From: an uncultured Bacteroides sp.
GTDB taxonomy: Bacteria > Bacteroidota > Bacteroidia > Bacteroidales > Bacteroidaceae
Direction of reading: 5' to 3'
DNA: 57,107 bases
Assembly (NCBI GenBank): GCA_900544075.1
Contig: UQTJ01000020.1
Coordinates: 1 to 57,107 of the forward strand
The notes below the pieces were generated by a model. The model was not told the origin of the DNA. It saw nothing but the letters and a program-made list of their open reading frames with translations, and did no database searches. The position numbers and the translations under genes were made by a program. Numbering within the stretch: the first letter of the stretch is position 1; each line of letters begins with the position of its first letter. Below, piece after piece: positions 16,383 to 22,939 of this stretch.

Positions 16383-16479
16383 GAAAGCGTAACACGTTCG
16401 TGTCACGCGCGTAACACCTACGTGTTCCGCTCGTTACACGTTCGTGTTCCACCCGTTACACGTACGTGTTACGGTTTTC
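16383..16479. repeat. 22-bp phased palindromic array, copy 1
   Basis: ACAC[GC] recurs at 16392, 16414, 16436 and 16458 and CGTGT at 16399, 16421, 16443 and 16465, both exactly 22 bp apart; each unit is a small palindrome. The last unit, GTAACACGTACGTGTTAC (16455-16472), is a perfect 18-bp palindrome. The outer ends are near-inverted. The element matches the one at 50751-50846 in reverse orientation. It follows the MATE gene. Confidence 0.75.
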
Positions 16480-16684
16480 GAGACGGGGAGTTTCAGAATT
16501 TATGGACGTTCGTTTCATTAAAAATGAATAGGAATGTTGGTGTATGTTACAAAAGTGTCATTACATTTTTTGTAATAAAAGATAGTTGATAAAAATACTT
16601 GGCATATGAAATGATGTGGCATATCATAGACTTACTTTTGTGAAGAATAAGGTGGTCTGTGATATGCTTTTTTATGTTTATTGT

Positions 16685-16714
16685 TTTGTTCATTAATTTT
16701 TTTCACTAACTTTG
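16685..16714 (+). promoter_or_regulatory. Promoter upstream of the rod-shaped RNA
   Basis: TTTG at 16685-16688, an 18-bp spacer and TAACTTTG at 16707-16714. Transcription would start near 16721, leaving about 65 nt before the base-paired core, so the mature 5' end may be processed. Confidence 0.5.
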
Positions 16715-16785
16715 GAAGTGTAACTTTAAAAAAGAATATTTACAGAACAGACAAAACTTTATAGAAAACATATTGCATAACTTGC

Positions 16786-16958
16786 GGACAATTATTTGAT
16801 TCGGTTAAATCTGGTAAATTCAACGTGGAATCTAAAAATAATAGGTCTTGCATGTTTGTACCCTACAAGGGCGCAGACTGCTTTTTCATTATTTTGATTC
16901 CAGGCTTTACCAGAGCCCAACCGAAGAATAAGAAAAGACAAGTTTGTGTCCTTTTTTT
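16786..16958 (+). ncRNA. Rod-shaped structured RNA, 6S RNA candidate
   Basis: Nested complementary segments give one long irregular hairpin: GGACA 16786-16790 with TGTCC 16947-16951; TTCGGTT 16800-16806 with AACCGAA 16919-16925; CTGGTAAA 16811-16818 with TTTACCAG 16906-16913; TGGAATC 16826-16832 with GATTCCA 16896-16902; AAAATAAT 16835-16842 with ATTATTTT 16888-16895; and an apical TTGTA/TACAA hairpin. Seven T follow (16952-16958). Size (about 166 nt) and rod shape fit 6S RNA, which binds housekeeping RNA polymerase; the internal bubbles are smaller than usual. The fold is seen, the identity is inferred. Confidence 0.5.
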
Positions 16959-17069
16959 ATTTATTGTATTTAACAATAAAGTGTCATGTACAAACATGTG
17001 ATTTCTGCGCTTTATGTATATAAGTTAAACGCCTTCCAGAAATCAGAGGCAATTAAAATCTTTTATATT

Positions 17070-17207
17070 ATGTACACATTGAATTTTCCGAACGGTAATG
17101 TTCAGACTTATGCAAATGTTGGTGACCTATTAAACGCTGCACGCTTGTTAGGAGGTGAGGCTAAACTAATTAGTTCAAAAACTTATGCATTTGTGCCTAA
17201 AAAGTAA
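17070..17207 (+). CDS. Small hypothetical protein, 45 residues
   Basis: I do not recognise this gene. From the ATG at 17070 it encodes 45 residues, basic at the C terminus (FVPKK), with no signal peptide or membrane segment. NGNVQTYANVGDLLNAARLL looks like a short beta-hairpin and a helix, possibly a compact folded domain. A longer frame from 16986 adds 28 residues through inverted repeats and is less likely. A perfect hairpin, TCCATTGGC (17221-17229) with GCCAATGGA (17242-17250), follows the stop and precedes the phosphoesterase gene. Confidence 0.5.
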   Translation: MYTLNFPNGNVQTYANVGDLLNAARLLGGEAKLISSKTYAFVPKK

Positions 17208-17220
17208 TTATTGACTATTA

Positions 17221-17250
17221 TCCATTGGCGTTTTAATTTATGCCAATGGA
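17221..17250 (+). terminator. 9-bp hairpin between the small gene and the phosphoesterase gene
   Basis: TCCATTGGC and GCCAATGGA form a perfect 9-bp stem with a 12-nt loop. There is no T run, so it may be a processing site or stability element rather than a strong terminator. Confidence 0.45.
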
Positions 17251-17264
17251 TATATTATGGATTT

Positions 17265-17939
17265 ATGAAACCGACAATAGCTATAGGAGACATACATGGT
17301 CTTGATTATTGGAAAGATATAGTTGAAAACCACTCAGGATACAGGTTCGTATTTTTAGGAGATTATTTGGACCCTTATGAATACATTCCTCATAATTTGT
17401 TGTTGTCAAATCTTTGTGATATCATTGAACTAAAACGGAACAGACAGCTTGATATAATCTTGCTATTGGGAAATCATGACTTGCATTATTTCTGTAGTGA
17501 CTCTTGCATTAGTTCACGTTTTGATTATCAGATTGCGGACAAAGCCTCAAGGATTTTTATTGAGAATTTTCATCTGTTTCAATACGCATATCAGGAAGGC
17601 AATAAGATATTCACTCATGCGGGTATTTCCAATGAATGGTTTGAGAATGATTTTCATGGCGACATAAGAAAACCAATATCAGAGCAACTTAATAATCCGA
17701 CCGATAATCAGGTTGCTTCGCTATGTCGTATAGGTCAGGTAAGGGGAGGAGAAACAGGAAATTTAGGTGGAATCTTTTGGGCGGACAGAAAAGAACTGGA
17801 TGACCCTCTTCACGGCTTTACACAAATTGTAGGACATAATAAAGTAAATGAAGTAACAGAGCAAGCAGGGAAGTTCAATAATAAAATAATATTCTGTGAT
17901 TGTCTTTGGAATGAAAGATATTTGTTGATTGAGGATTGA
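17265..17939 (+). CDS. Calcineurin-like metallophosphoesterase
   Basis: A 224-residue cytoplasmic phosphoesterase of the PPP type. The metal-binding motifs are in order: GDIHG (about 7-11), GDYLDP (about 33-38), GNHDLH (about 74-79), a histidine in THAGIS (about 127) and GHNK (about 198). This set matches serine/threonine phosphatase-like and diadenosine tetraphosphatase-like enzymes; protein, nucleotide or RNA-end substrates are all possible. ATG at 17265 is preferred over the frame start at 17211 because the extra residues run through the hairpin and the catalytic domain begins at KPTIAIGDIHG. It precedes, on the same strand, a UDG-like gene, rtcB and a WYL regulator. Confidence 0.85.
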   Translation: MKPTIAIGDIHGLDYWKDIVENHSGYRFVFLGDYLDPYEYIPHNLLLSNLCDIIELKRNRQLDIILLLGNHDLHYFCSDSCISSRFDYQIADKASRIFIENFHLFQYAYQEGNKIFTHAGISNEWFENDFHGDIRKPISEQLNNPTDNQVASLCRIGQVRGGETGNLGGIFWADRKELDDPLHGFTQIVGHNKVNEVTEQAGKFNNKIIFCDCLWNERYLLIED

Positions 17940-18056
17940 AAAATGAAAAGGAAAATCTGTTAATTTATAAAAATAAATGACGAAAAATTTATTGTAATCC
18001 TTTAAATTACTATATTCGAATCAGAATGTAAAATCAAATTTTAATTATCTGATATT

Positions 18057-18869
18057 ATGAGTATTAACGAGAAACTTGATAATCTTTTTGAAGAATGGAT
18101 AAAAGATTATCCCGAACATGAAAAACAAAAATTCTGTAGAGATGGTTTGGTATATAAACGTCTTGAAGAAAACAGTGATTATGACATTGAAAAAGAATGG
18201 AACAGTGCTCCACGCAAAATCCTGTTTTTATTAAAAGACCAAAATGATCAAGGACAGACAGATAAGGAAAATCAGGTAGGTAGTGACCTCAGACACTGGC
18301 TTGATGGGGATAGTGAGATTTGTAAGAATAATTGTAAAATCAAAGGACGTTTTATTAAAAGAATAGCCCAGCTGTTGTATTTGTTATCTTATTGGACTCC
18401 TGATAATAATATCAATTTTGGAGAACATGTAGGTAGAAAGGACAGGGTGGTGAGAGATTGTTTTAACTCAGTTCCTTTTGCACTTGTTGAAAGCAAAAAA
18501 CTTATAGGAACATCATCTATTTCAGAAGAGGAGTTGAAAAAAGCAATTGAGAAAGATAGTGTAAAGTTAAAGAAAGAGTTAGATATCCTAACTCCTAATA
18601 TAATTGTATGTTTCGGAACTCCTCAATATGAATATATCAAGGATTTCTATTTTAAAGATATTGCTCCGGATATATCAATAAATCACCCATATGAAAATGA
18701 TCATAAGGTAAATTGTATGTTGGATTACTATTCTGAGAAGAAAATTATAATAATTCATTCGTTTCATCCTTCTGTTAGAAAGGCAAATTGGATTATATGT
18801 GAAAAAGTATTTAGTCCGTTTAAGGAACTTATTAATAACTATGGAATAGAACTAAAAAGCAATAAATAA
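18057..18869 (+). CDS. Hypothetical protein, possibly uracil-DNA-glycosylase-like
   Basis: A 270-residue soluble protein I cannot assign firmly. Three stretches resemble the uracil-DNA glycosylase fold: a hydrophobic strand followed by polar residues, KILFLLKDQND (about 54-64); TPNIIVCFGTPQYEYI (about 179-194), like the central L.P..IV..G element; and IIIHSFHPSVRK (about 231-242), like the HPS catalytic loop. The classical catalytic Asp/Asn motif is not obvious, so activity is uncertain. Codon use is A/T-rich compared with the flanking housekeeping genes. A strong hairpin (18884-18924) followed by T-rich sequence ends the gene. Confidence 0.5.
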   Translation: MSINEKLDNLFEEWIKDYPEHEKQKFCRDGLVYKRLEENSDYDIEKEWNSAPRKILFLLKDQNDQGQTDKENQVGSDLRHWLDGDSEICKNNCKIKGRFIKRIAQLLYLLSYWTPDNNINFGEHVGRKDRVVRDCFNSVPFALVESKKLIGTSSISEEELKKAIEKDSVKLKKELDILTPNIIVCFGTPQYEYIKDFYFKDIAPDISINHPYENDHKVNCMLDYYSEKKIIIIHSFHPSVRKANWIICEKVFSPFKELINNYGIELKSNK

Positions 18870-18883
18870 AACACAATCAATTA

Positions 18884-18932
18884 TCAGCCCGTTATTCTTT
18901 CTATGTAGATGAATGACAGGCTGATTTCTTTT
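18884..18932 (+). terminator. Terminator after the UDG-like gene
   Basis: The arm 18884-18897 (TCAGCCCGTTATTC) pairs with 18911-18924 (GAATGACAGGCTGA) with one mismatch and one wobble, followed by TTTCTTTT. Confidence 0.6.
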
Positions 18933-19052
18933 ATGAGAAAAAAAGTTTTTTTCATCCTGCTTGTGCTATGATTTGGCATATCATTTATGTTTCTTTGCAG
19001 ATGATATACAGAAAAGCTAATTTATAGTTATGAAATATAAAACATATCGTTT

Positions 19053-20318
19053 ATGAAGACAATAGACAATCATAATGTAAAAATCTTTACAGACAATATT
19101 GAAGATGCAGCGATGGAACAAATAAAAAGACTTCTATCTGTTGATGCTTTTAAAGACTGTAAGATAAGGATAATGCCTGATGTGCATGCCGGTGCGGGAT
19201 GCGTGATAGGATTTACCGGAAATCTGGGAAATAAAGTTATCCCCAATATTGTGGGTGTGGATATAGGATGCGGTATCACTGTACAGCCATTTATATGTTT
19301 GAAGGATATTGATTACCATAGTTTTAATGAATATATCATTAAGAATATACCGTACGGCAGGGATTACAGGAATGGTGATTATAATCCATTGCCACAGGCC
19401 TATATGGAGAAATATGTTGAGGCAAAACGGCTTGTCACGGAATTGCGTTGCTATCGTGAGTTGAAAGAAGTTCCGAGATTATATAAGTCTATAGGTTCTT
19501 TAGGTGGAGGTAACCATTTTATCGAAATAGACAAGGATGAAAATGGAATATACTACCTTGTAGTACACACAGGGAGCAGAAACTTGGGTAAGCAGGTTGC
19601 CATGATTTATCAGAAACTTGCTGTAAAGTGTCGCTCAGGATGGGATGAGTTGGTAAGGGAAAAGAACAGGATTATAGAGGAATACAAATCGGCAGGGAGG
19701 AAGTCTGAATTAAGAGATGTTGTAATCAAACTTCATAGCTCGTTCAGAATGAAAAAGTCTTCAATACCTGATGACTTGTGTTATCTCGAGGATGAATTCA
19801 GGGATGACTATCTGCACGATATGCGTATTTGTCAAAGATGGGCACAACTGAACAGGGAGGTGATAACAGGAATACTGTATGATTTCCTTGTATGCAATGG
19901 ATATGCCAAAGCGATAGAAAAACAAAGGTACTTTGAAAGCATACATAATTATATTGGCGATGATAACATAATCCGTAAAGGGGCTATATCTGCACGTAGT
20001 GGTGAAAAATGTATTATACCGTTGAATATGAGGGATGGTTCGTTGATTTGCATCGGAAAAGGGAATGAGGACTGGAATTTCTCTGCACCTCACGGGACAG
20101 GCAGAATAATGAGCAGAAAACAGGCTTTTAATGATATATCGCTGGATGATTTTGTCAGTTCTATGTCAGGTATTTACAGCGAAACTGTATCTGAGGAAAC
20201 GAAAGACGAATCTCCTATGGTATATAAGCCTAAAGATGAAATTATCATTAATATAGAGGATACTGTAGAAATTATAAATACCATAAAACCTGTTTTTAAT
20301 TTTAAGGCAGCAGAATAG
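19053..20318 (+). CDS. rtcB: RtcB-family RNA ligase
   Basis: A 421-residue RtcB, the GTP- and Mn-dependent ligase that joins 2',3'-cyclic-phosphate or 3'-phosphate RNA ends to 5'-OH ends. Active-site motifs are present: MPDVHAGAGCVIG (about 41-53), VGVDIGCG (about 68-75), GSLGGGNHFIEI (about 148-159), HTGSRNLGKQ (about 173-182) and, near the C terminus, NFSAPHGTGRIMSR (about 344-357), which holds the guanylylated histidine. The ligase is complete. In E. coli rtcB is under a CARF/sigma-54 activator; here a WYL regulator follows after 45 bp, and upstream lies a palindrome-like GGCATATCAT...ATGATATAC (18975-19009). Confidence 0.95.
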   Translation: MKTIDNHNVKIFTDNIEDAAMEQIKRLLSVDAFKDCKIRIMPDVHAGAGCVIGFTGNLGNKVIPNIVGVDIGCGITVQPFICLKDIDYHSFNEYIIKNIPYGRDYRNGDYNPLPQAYMEKYVEAKRLVTELRCYRELKEVPRLYKSIGSLGGGNHFIEIDKDENGIYYLVVHTGSRNLGKQVAMIYQKLAVKCRSGWDELVREKNRIIEEYKSAGRKSELRDVVIKLHSSFRMKKSSIPDDLCYLEDEFRDDYLHDMRICQRWAQLNREVITGILYDFLVCNGYAKAIEKQRYFESIHNYIGDDNIIRKGAISARSGEKCIIPLNMRDGSLICIGKGNEDWNFSAPHGTGRIMSRKQAFNDISLDDFVSSMSGIYSETVSEETKDESPMVYKPKDEIIINIEDTVEIINTIKPVFNFKAAE

Positions 20319-20330
20319 AATTTAATTGTA

Positions 20331-20338
20331 TATATTTG
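20331..20338 (+). promoter_or_regulatory. WYL gene -7 box
   Basis: TATATTTG, matching TAnnTTTG, lies 26 bp before the WYL-gene ATG, so the regulator can be expressed independently of rtcB. No -33 box is evident. Confidence 0.4.
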
Positions 20339-20363
20339 TTCCAATCTTTCAAATCTCAGAAAT

Positions 20364-21263
20364 ATGACCAAAGACCTATTCGACAAGTATATCTGGCTTG
20401 TGGACATAATCTACCGTTCGGGGAAAATCACTTTTGAGGAAATCAACGAACGGTGGTTGCGTTCCAAGCTGAGTGACGGTATGGATATTCCTTTGAGGAC
20501 TTTCCATAATTGGCGTGCGGCAATAGAACAGATTTTCGACATAAACATCAACTGTAATCGTAAGGGGGGATATTACTATTACATCGAGAATGTAGAAGAT
20601 ATAGAAAAAGGAGGAATAAGGAGCTGGCTTCTGAATACGTTTGCGGTTAATAATCTGATAAACGAAAGTCATCACCTTAAACGGAGAATCCTTTTTGAGG
20701 ATATTCCATCCGGTCGTCAGTTCCTTACACCGATAATTGAGGCCATGAGGGATAATCTGGAGGTAGAGCTACTACATAAAAGTTATTGGTATGATGAGGC
20801 TAAAATATATACCTTGCAACCGTTTTGTGTGAAAGTGTTCAAACAAAGATGGTATGTTATAGGGTATTGCAGAGAAAGGGATGCTATGAGAACATTTTCT
20901 TTGGACAGGATTGTGGAGTTGCATACTACGGGTACAAAATTTTCTGTTCCGGCAGATTTTGACGGAGCTGAATATTTCAATGATTCATTTGGTATAATCA
21001 CTGACAATAAACAGACGGAAACGATAAGGATAAAGGTCTTCGGAATGCATGTGATGTATGTCCGTGCGCTTCCTTTGCACCATTCGCAAAAGGAAATAGA
21101 AACGGCCTATGGATATTCTGTATTTGAGTATGAGATACGTCCTACCTTAGACCTCAAGCAGGAGATTATTTCAAGAGGTAATGATATGGAGGTTGTCTAT
21201 CCTGAGTCTTTCCGTAATGAGATAAAGGAAATGATAGGGGAAATGTGGAATAGGTATAAGTAA
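20364..21263 (+). CDS. WYL-domain transcriptional regulator
   Basis: A 299-residue regulator. The N terminus (about 1-75) is a winged-helix-like DNA-binding region (ITFEEINERWLRSKLSDG, then RTFHNWRAAIEQIFDI). The middle (about 135-200) is the WYL domain, seen in LQPFCVKVFKQRWYVIGYC and FSLDRIVELHTTG, with a WCX-type C-terminal domain (about 215-299). WYL domains bind nucleic acid or nucleotide ligands and are frequent in DNA-damage and phage-defence regulators. Its position directly after rtcB suggests control of RNA repair; this is inference from gene order. Confidence 0.88.
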   Translation: MTKDLFDKYIWLVDIIYRSGKITFEEINERWLRSKLSDGMDIPLRTFHNWRAAIEQIFDININCNRKGGYYYYIENVEDIEKGGIRSWLLNTFAVNNLINESHHLKRRILFEDIPSGRQFLTPIIEAMRDNLEVELLHKSYWYDEAKIYTLQPFCVKVFKQRWYVIGYCRERDAMRTFSLDRIVELHTTGTKFSVPADFDGAEYFNDSFGIITDNKQTETIRIKVFGMHVMYVRALPLHHSQKEIETAYGYSVFEYEIRPTLDLKQEIISRGNDMEVVYPESFRNEIKEMIGEMWNRYK

Positions 21264-21270
21264 AATCTTA

Positions 21271-21297
21271 TCAGCGTAATAGGGAATATTACGCTGA
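21271..21297. terminator. 11-bp hairpin after the WYL gene
   Basis: TCAGCGTAATA (21271-21281) and TATTACGCTGA (21287-21297) form a perfect 11-bp stem with a 5-nt loop, 7 bp after the WYL stop. There is no T run. Confidence 0.55.
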
Positions 21298-21306
21298 GTG
21301 AACATC

Positions 21307-21402
21307 CAGTGAACGGTGTTTGAACGTGGTTTGAATAGCATTCTAACGGCATTCTAACAGCATTCGAATACCGTTCATAACACGTTCATCAGCTGTTCAC
21401 TG
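21307..21402. repeat. 11-bp phased array, nine steps
   Basis: GAAC, GAAT or TAAC words start at 21311, 21322, 21333, 21344, 21355 and 21366, exactly 11 bp apart; TTC starts at 21341, 21352, 21363, 21374, 21385 and 21396, also 11 bp apart. CAGTGAAC (21307-21314) and GTTCACTG (21395-21402) close it as an inverted repeat. It lies between convergent genes and runs over the last codons of the AAA/DUF4143 gene, whose stop is at 21389. Confidence 0.75.
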
Positions 21403-22753
21403 AGTAAAATATTTTCCCTCTTTCTGATATAAATCTCTTTAGCAGGAATGTCAGAAAATATGGGAATGTATAGAACTTGCCATTGAAACCGATATTTTTA
21501 TAGCCTAATTTTACTCCATACTTAATATCGGGATATTTATTCTCTTTCAGCAGATTATTCAATGAGGCGGTAGCTCCGTCCGTAGCCTTCACTTCTACGG
21601 GGATGAGCGAATCGGCATCACGTACAAAGAAATCCATTTCAAGGGAAGGTTTATCACTGTTATAATAGTAAAGTTGATATCCTTGTTTTACAAGCATATC
21701 ACCAACTATGTTTTCGTAGATAGCTCCTTTATATGTACCGAGATTTTTATTTGCCCTCAAGTCTTCTTGTGCTTCTTCGTCAAGCGATGCAATAAGAAGT
21801 CCGGTATCTTTGAAATATATCTTGTAGAGTTTTGGGTCATAATTTCCTTTCAGAGGTAGTTCCGGCTGATTTATGCAATAGCAGATATTGACTACACCTG
21901 CATCTGCGAGCCATTCTACACAACCTATATAATCCCTGTTTCTCGCATTCTTTCCTATCTTGGTTATCTGGAAACGTTTGTTCTCTTTAGCCAAAAAAGT
22001 GGATATATGGTTATATACAGCCTTTACTTTGGCTTTATCCAGTCCTTCCACATATTTTGTAATATCTTCTTCGTAATCTTTCAGAAGTTGTCGCTGAATA
22101 GCCAATGTTCCACTGAAATTTTTGTTTCTGATATATGTTGCGACTACTTCGGGCATTCCTCCGATAATTACATAATCTCGGAACAGTTCCATTAGTGTAT
22201 CCATTTGTAAAGCGGACAGAGGTTTCAACTCAATCATTTGAGCATATAGTCCATCGATAAACTCTTCCGAATATCCTTTAGCCCAAAGAAACTCTTCAAA
22301 GTCCATGGAATGCATTTCGTAATCTTCTTTGTAGCCTACACTGTTGGATTCAATTTCTTTATAGCTGATTCCCATTAGTGAACCGGAACATATTACATCA
22401 AATCGTCCGTCCAACTTAAAGAATTTTAATGAAGTAGCACAGTTTGGGCAAGCCTGCAACTCGTCGAAAAAGAAGATGGTTTCTCCAGGTATAAACTTAA
22501 ACTCAGGATTCAGCAATGAAATGTTTTTCAGAATACTGTCCACTTCAAAACCGTCATTGAAGATTTCCCTGTATTTTGTTTGTTCTACAAAGTTAATCTG
22601 TATGACGCTTTTATAATTCTGGCTGGCAAACCATTCTATGGAACGAGTTTTACCAATCTGACGAGCTCCTTTTATAATAAGCGGTTTTCTATCAGGATTT
22701 TTTTTCCAAATTGTCAGATATGTATCAACCTTTCTTTTTAATAAAGTATTCAT
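21389..22753 (-). CDS. AAA ATPase with DUF4143 domain
   Basis: A 454-residue protein of the AAA_14/DUF4143 family, common in gut Bacteroidales and Archaea-like ATPase sets. Walker A is KGARQIGKTRSI (about 28-39), Walker B is TIFFFDELQACP (about 93-104), and an Arg-rich sensor region follows. The C-terminal DUF4143 part ends with a PD-(D/E)xK-like motif, EMDFFVRDADSLIPVEVKA (about 377-395; D...E-x-K). Function is unproven; roles in DNA handling or defence have been proposed for related proteins. Four TTTCACATT words lie upstream in 33-34-bp steps. A second family member with little direct similarity is at 55650. Confidence 0.85.
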   Translation of the reverse strand: MNTLLKRKVDTYLTIWKKNPDRKPLIIKGARQIGKTRSIEWFASQNYKSVIQINFVEQTKYREIFNDGFEVDSILKNISLLNPEFKFIPGETIFFFDELQACPNCATSLKFFKLDGRFDVICSGSLMGISYKEIESNSVGYKEDYEMHSMDFEEFLWAKGYSEEFIDGLYAQMIELKPLSALQMDTLMELFRDYVIIGGMPEVVATYIRNKNFSGTLAIQRQLLKDYEEDITKYVEGLDKAKVKAVYNHISTFLAKENKRFQITKIGKNARNRDYIGCVEWLADAGVVNICYCINQPELPLKGNYDPKLYKIYFKDTGLLIASLDEEAQEDLRANKNLGTYKGAIYENIVGDMLVKQGYQLYYYNSDKPSLEMDFFVRDADSLIPVEVKATDGATASLNNLLKENKYPDIKYGVKLGYKNIGFNGKFYTFPYFLTFLLKRFISERGKIFYSVNS

Positions 22754-22775
22754 ATGGATAATTATCTATTACCTG

Positions 22776-22783
22776 CAAATATA
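22776..22783 (-). promoter_or_regulatory. -7 box of the AAA/DUF4143 gene
   Basis: The minus strand reads TATATTTG, 22 bp before the ATG. The first TTTCACATT repeat (22789-22797) lies immediately upstream, where a regulator would touch RNA polymerase. Confidence 0.5.
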
Positions 22784-22788
22784 AGTGT

Positions 22789-22897
22789 TTTCACATTATC
22801 CTCATTGTTTTTAGGTTGAAAATTTCACATTTTCCGTTATATTTTAGTTCTTGAATTTCACATTTTCAGTTATATTTTAGCCCTCAAATTTCACATT
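22789..22897 (-). repeat. Four operator-like repeats at 33-34-bp steps
   Basis: TTTCACATT (minus strand AATGTGAAA) is at 22789, 22823, 22856 and 22889, spaced 34, 33 and 33 bp (three helical turns). The last three belong to a 33-bp tandem repeat starting at 22821, 22854 and 22887. They lie upstream of the AAA/DUF4143 -7 box, as expected for cooperative regulator binding. Confidence 0.7.
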
Positions 22898-22917
22898 TTC
22901 CCCTATTTGAAAGACTT

Positions 22918-22932
22918 GTCAGTGTCACTGAC
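22918..22932. other. Short palindrome after the DUF4435 gene
   Basis: GTCAGTG and CACTGAC flank a single T, a perfect 15-bp interrupted palindrome 8 bp beyond the DUF4435 stop. The loop is too short for an RNA hairpin, so a protein site is more likely. Confidence 0.4.
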
Positions 22933-22939
22933 CACCTTT

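Larger units (their letters stand above)
16362..17069. other. Long intergenic region after the MATE gene
   Basis: About 700 bp without a convincing long gene. In order: a 22-bp-period palindromic array (16383-16479); an inverted repeat TTACAAAA/TTTTGTAA (16549-16577); GCATATCA (16618-16625) with TGATATGC (16660-16667) followed by six T, terminator-like; a promoter (16685-16714); a rod-shaped RNA candidate (16786-16958); and inverted repeats CATGTTTGTAC/GTACAAACATG (16851-16861 and 16987-16997) and TGATTTCTG/CAGAAATCA (16999-17007 and 17037-17045) before the small gene at 17070. Confidence 0.6.

Noticed and set aside
16455..16472. Palindrome GTAACACGTACGTGTTAC as a parS site
   Set aside because: It shares CACG/CGTG words with parS but lacks the central CACGTG layout of TGTTTCACGTGAAACA, and it is part of a repeated array.
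18972..19000. Sigma-54-type promoter before rtcB (TTGGCA then TTGC)
   Set aside because: The spacing between GG and GC is far longer than the required 10 bp, and Bacteroidales promoters are of the TAnnTTTG type.
22821..22919. CRISPR-like 33-bp repeats
   Set aside because: Repeats are contiguous with no spacers and contain a diverging A/T-rich part; they are tandem operator-like repeats.
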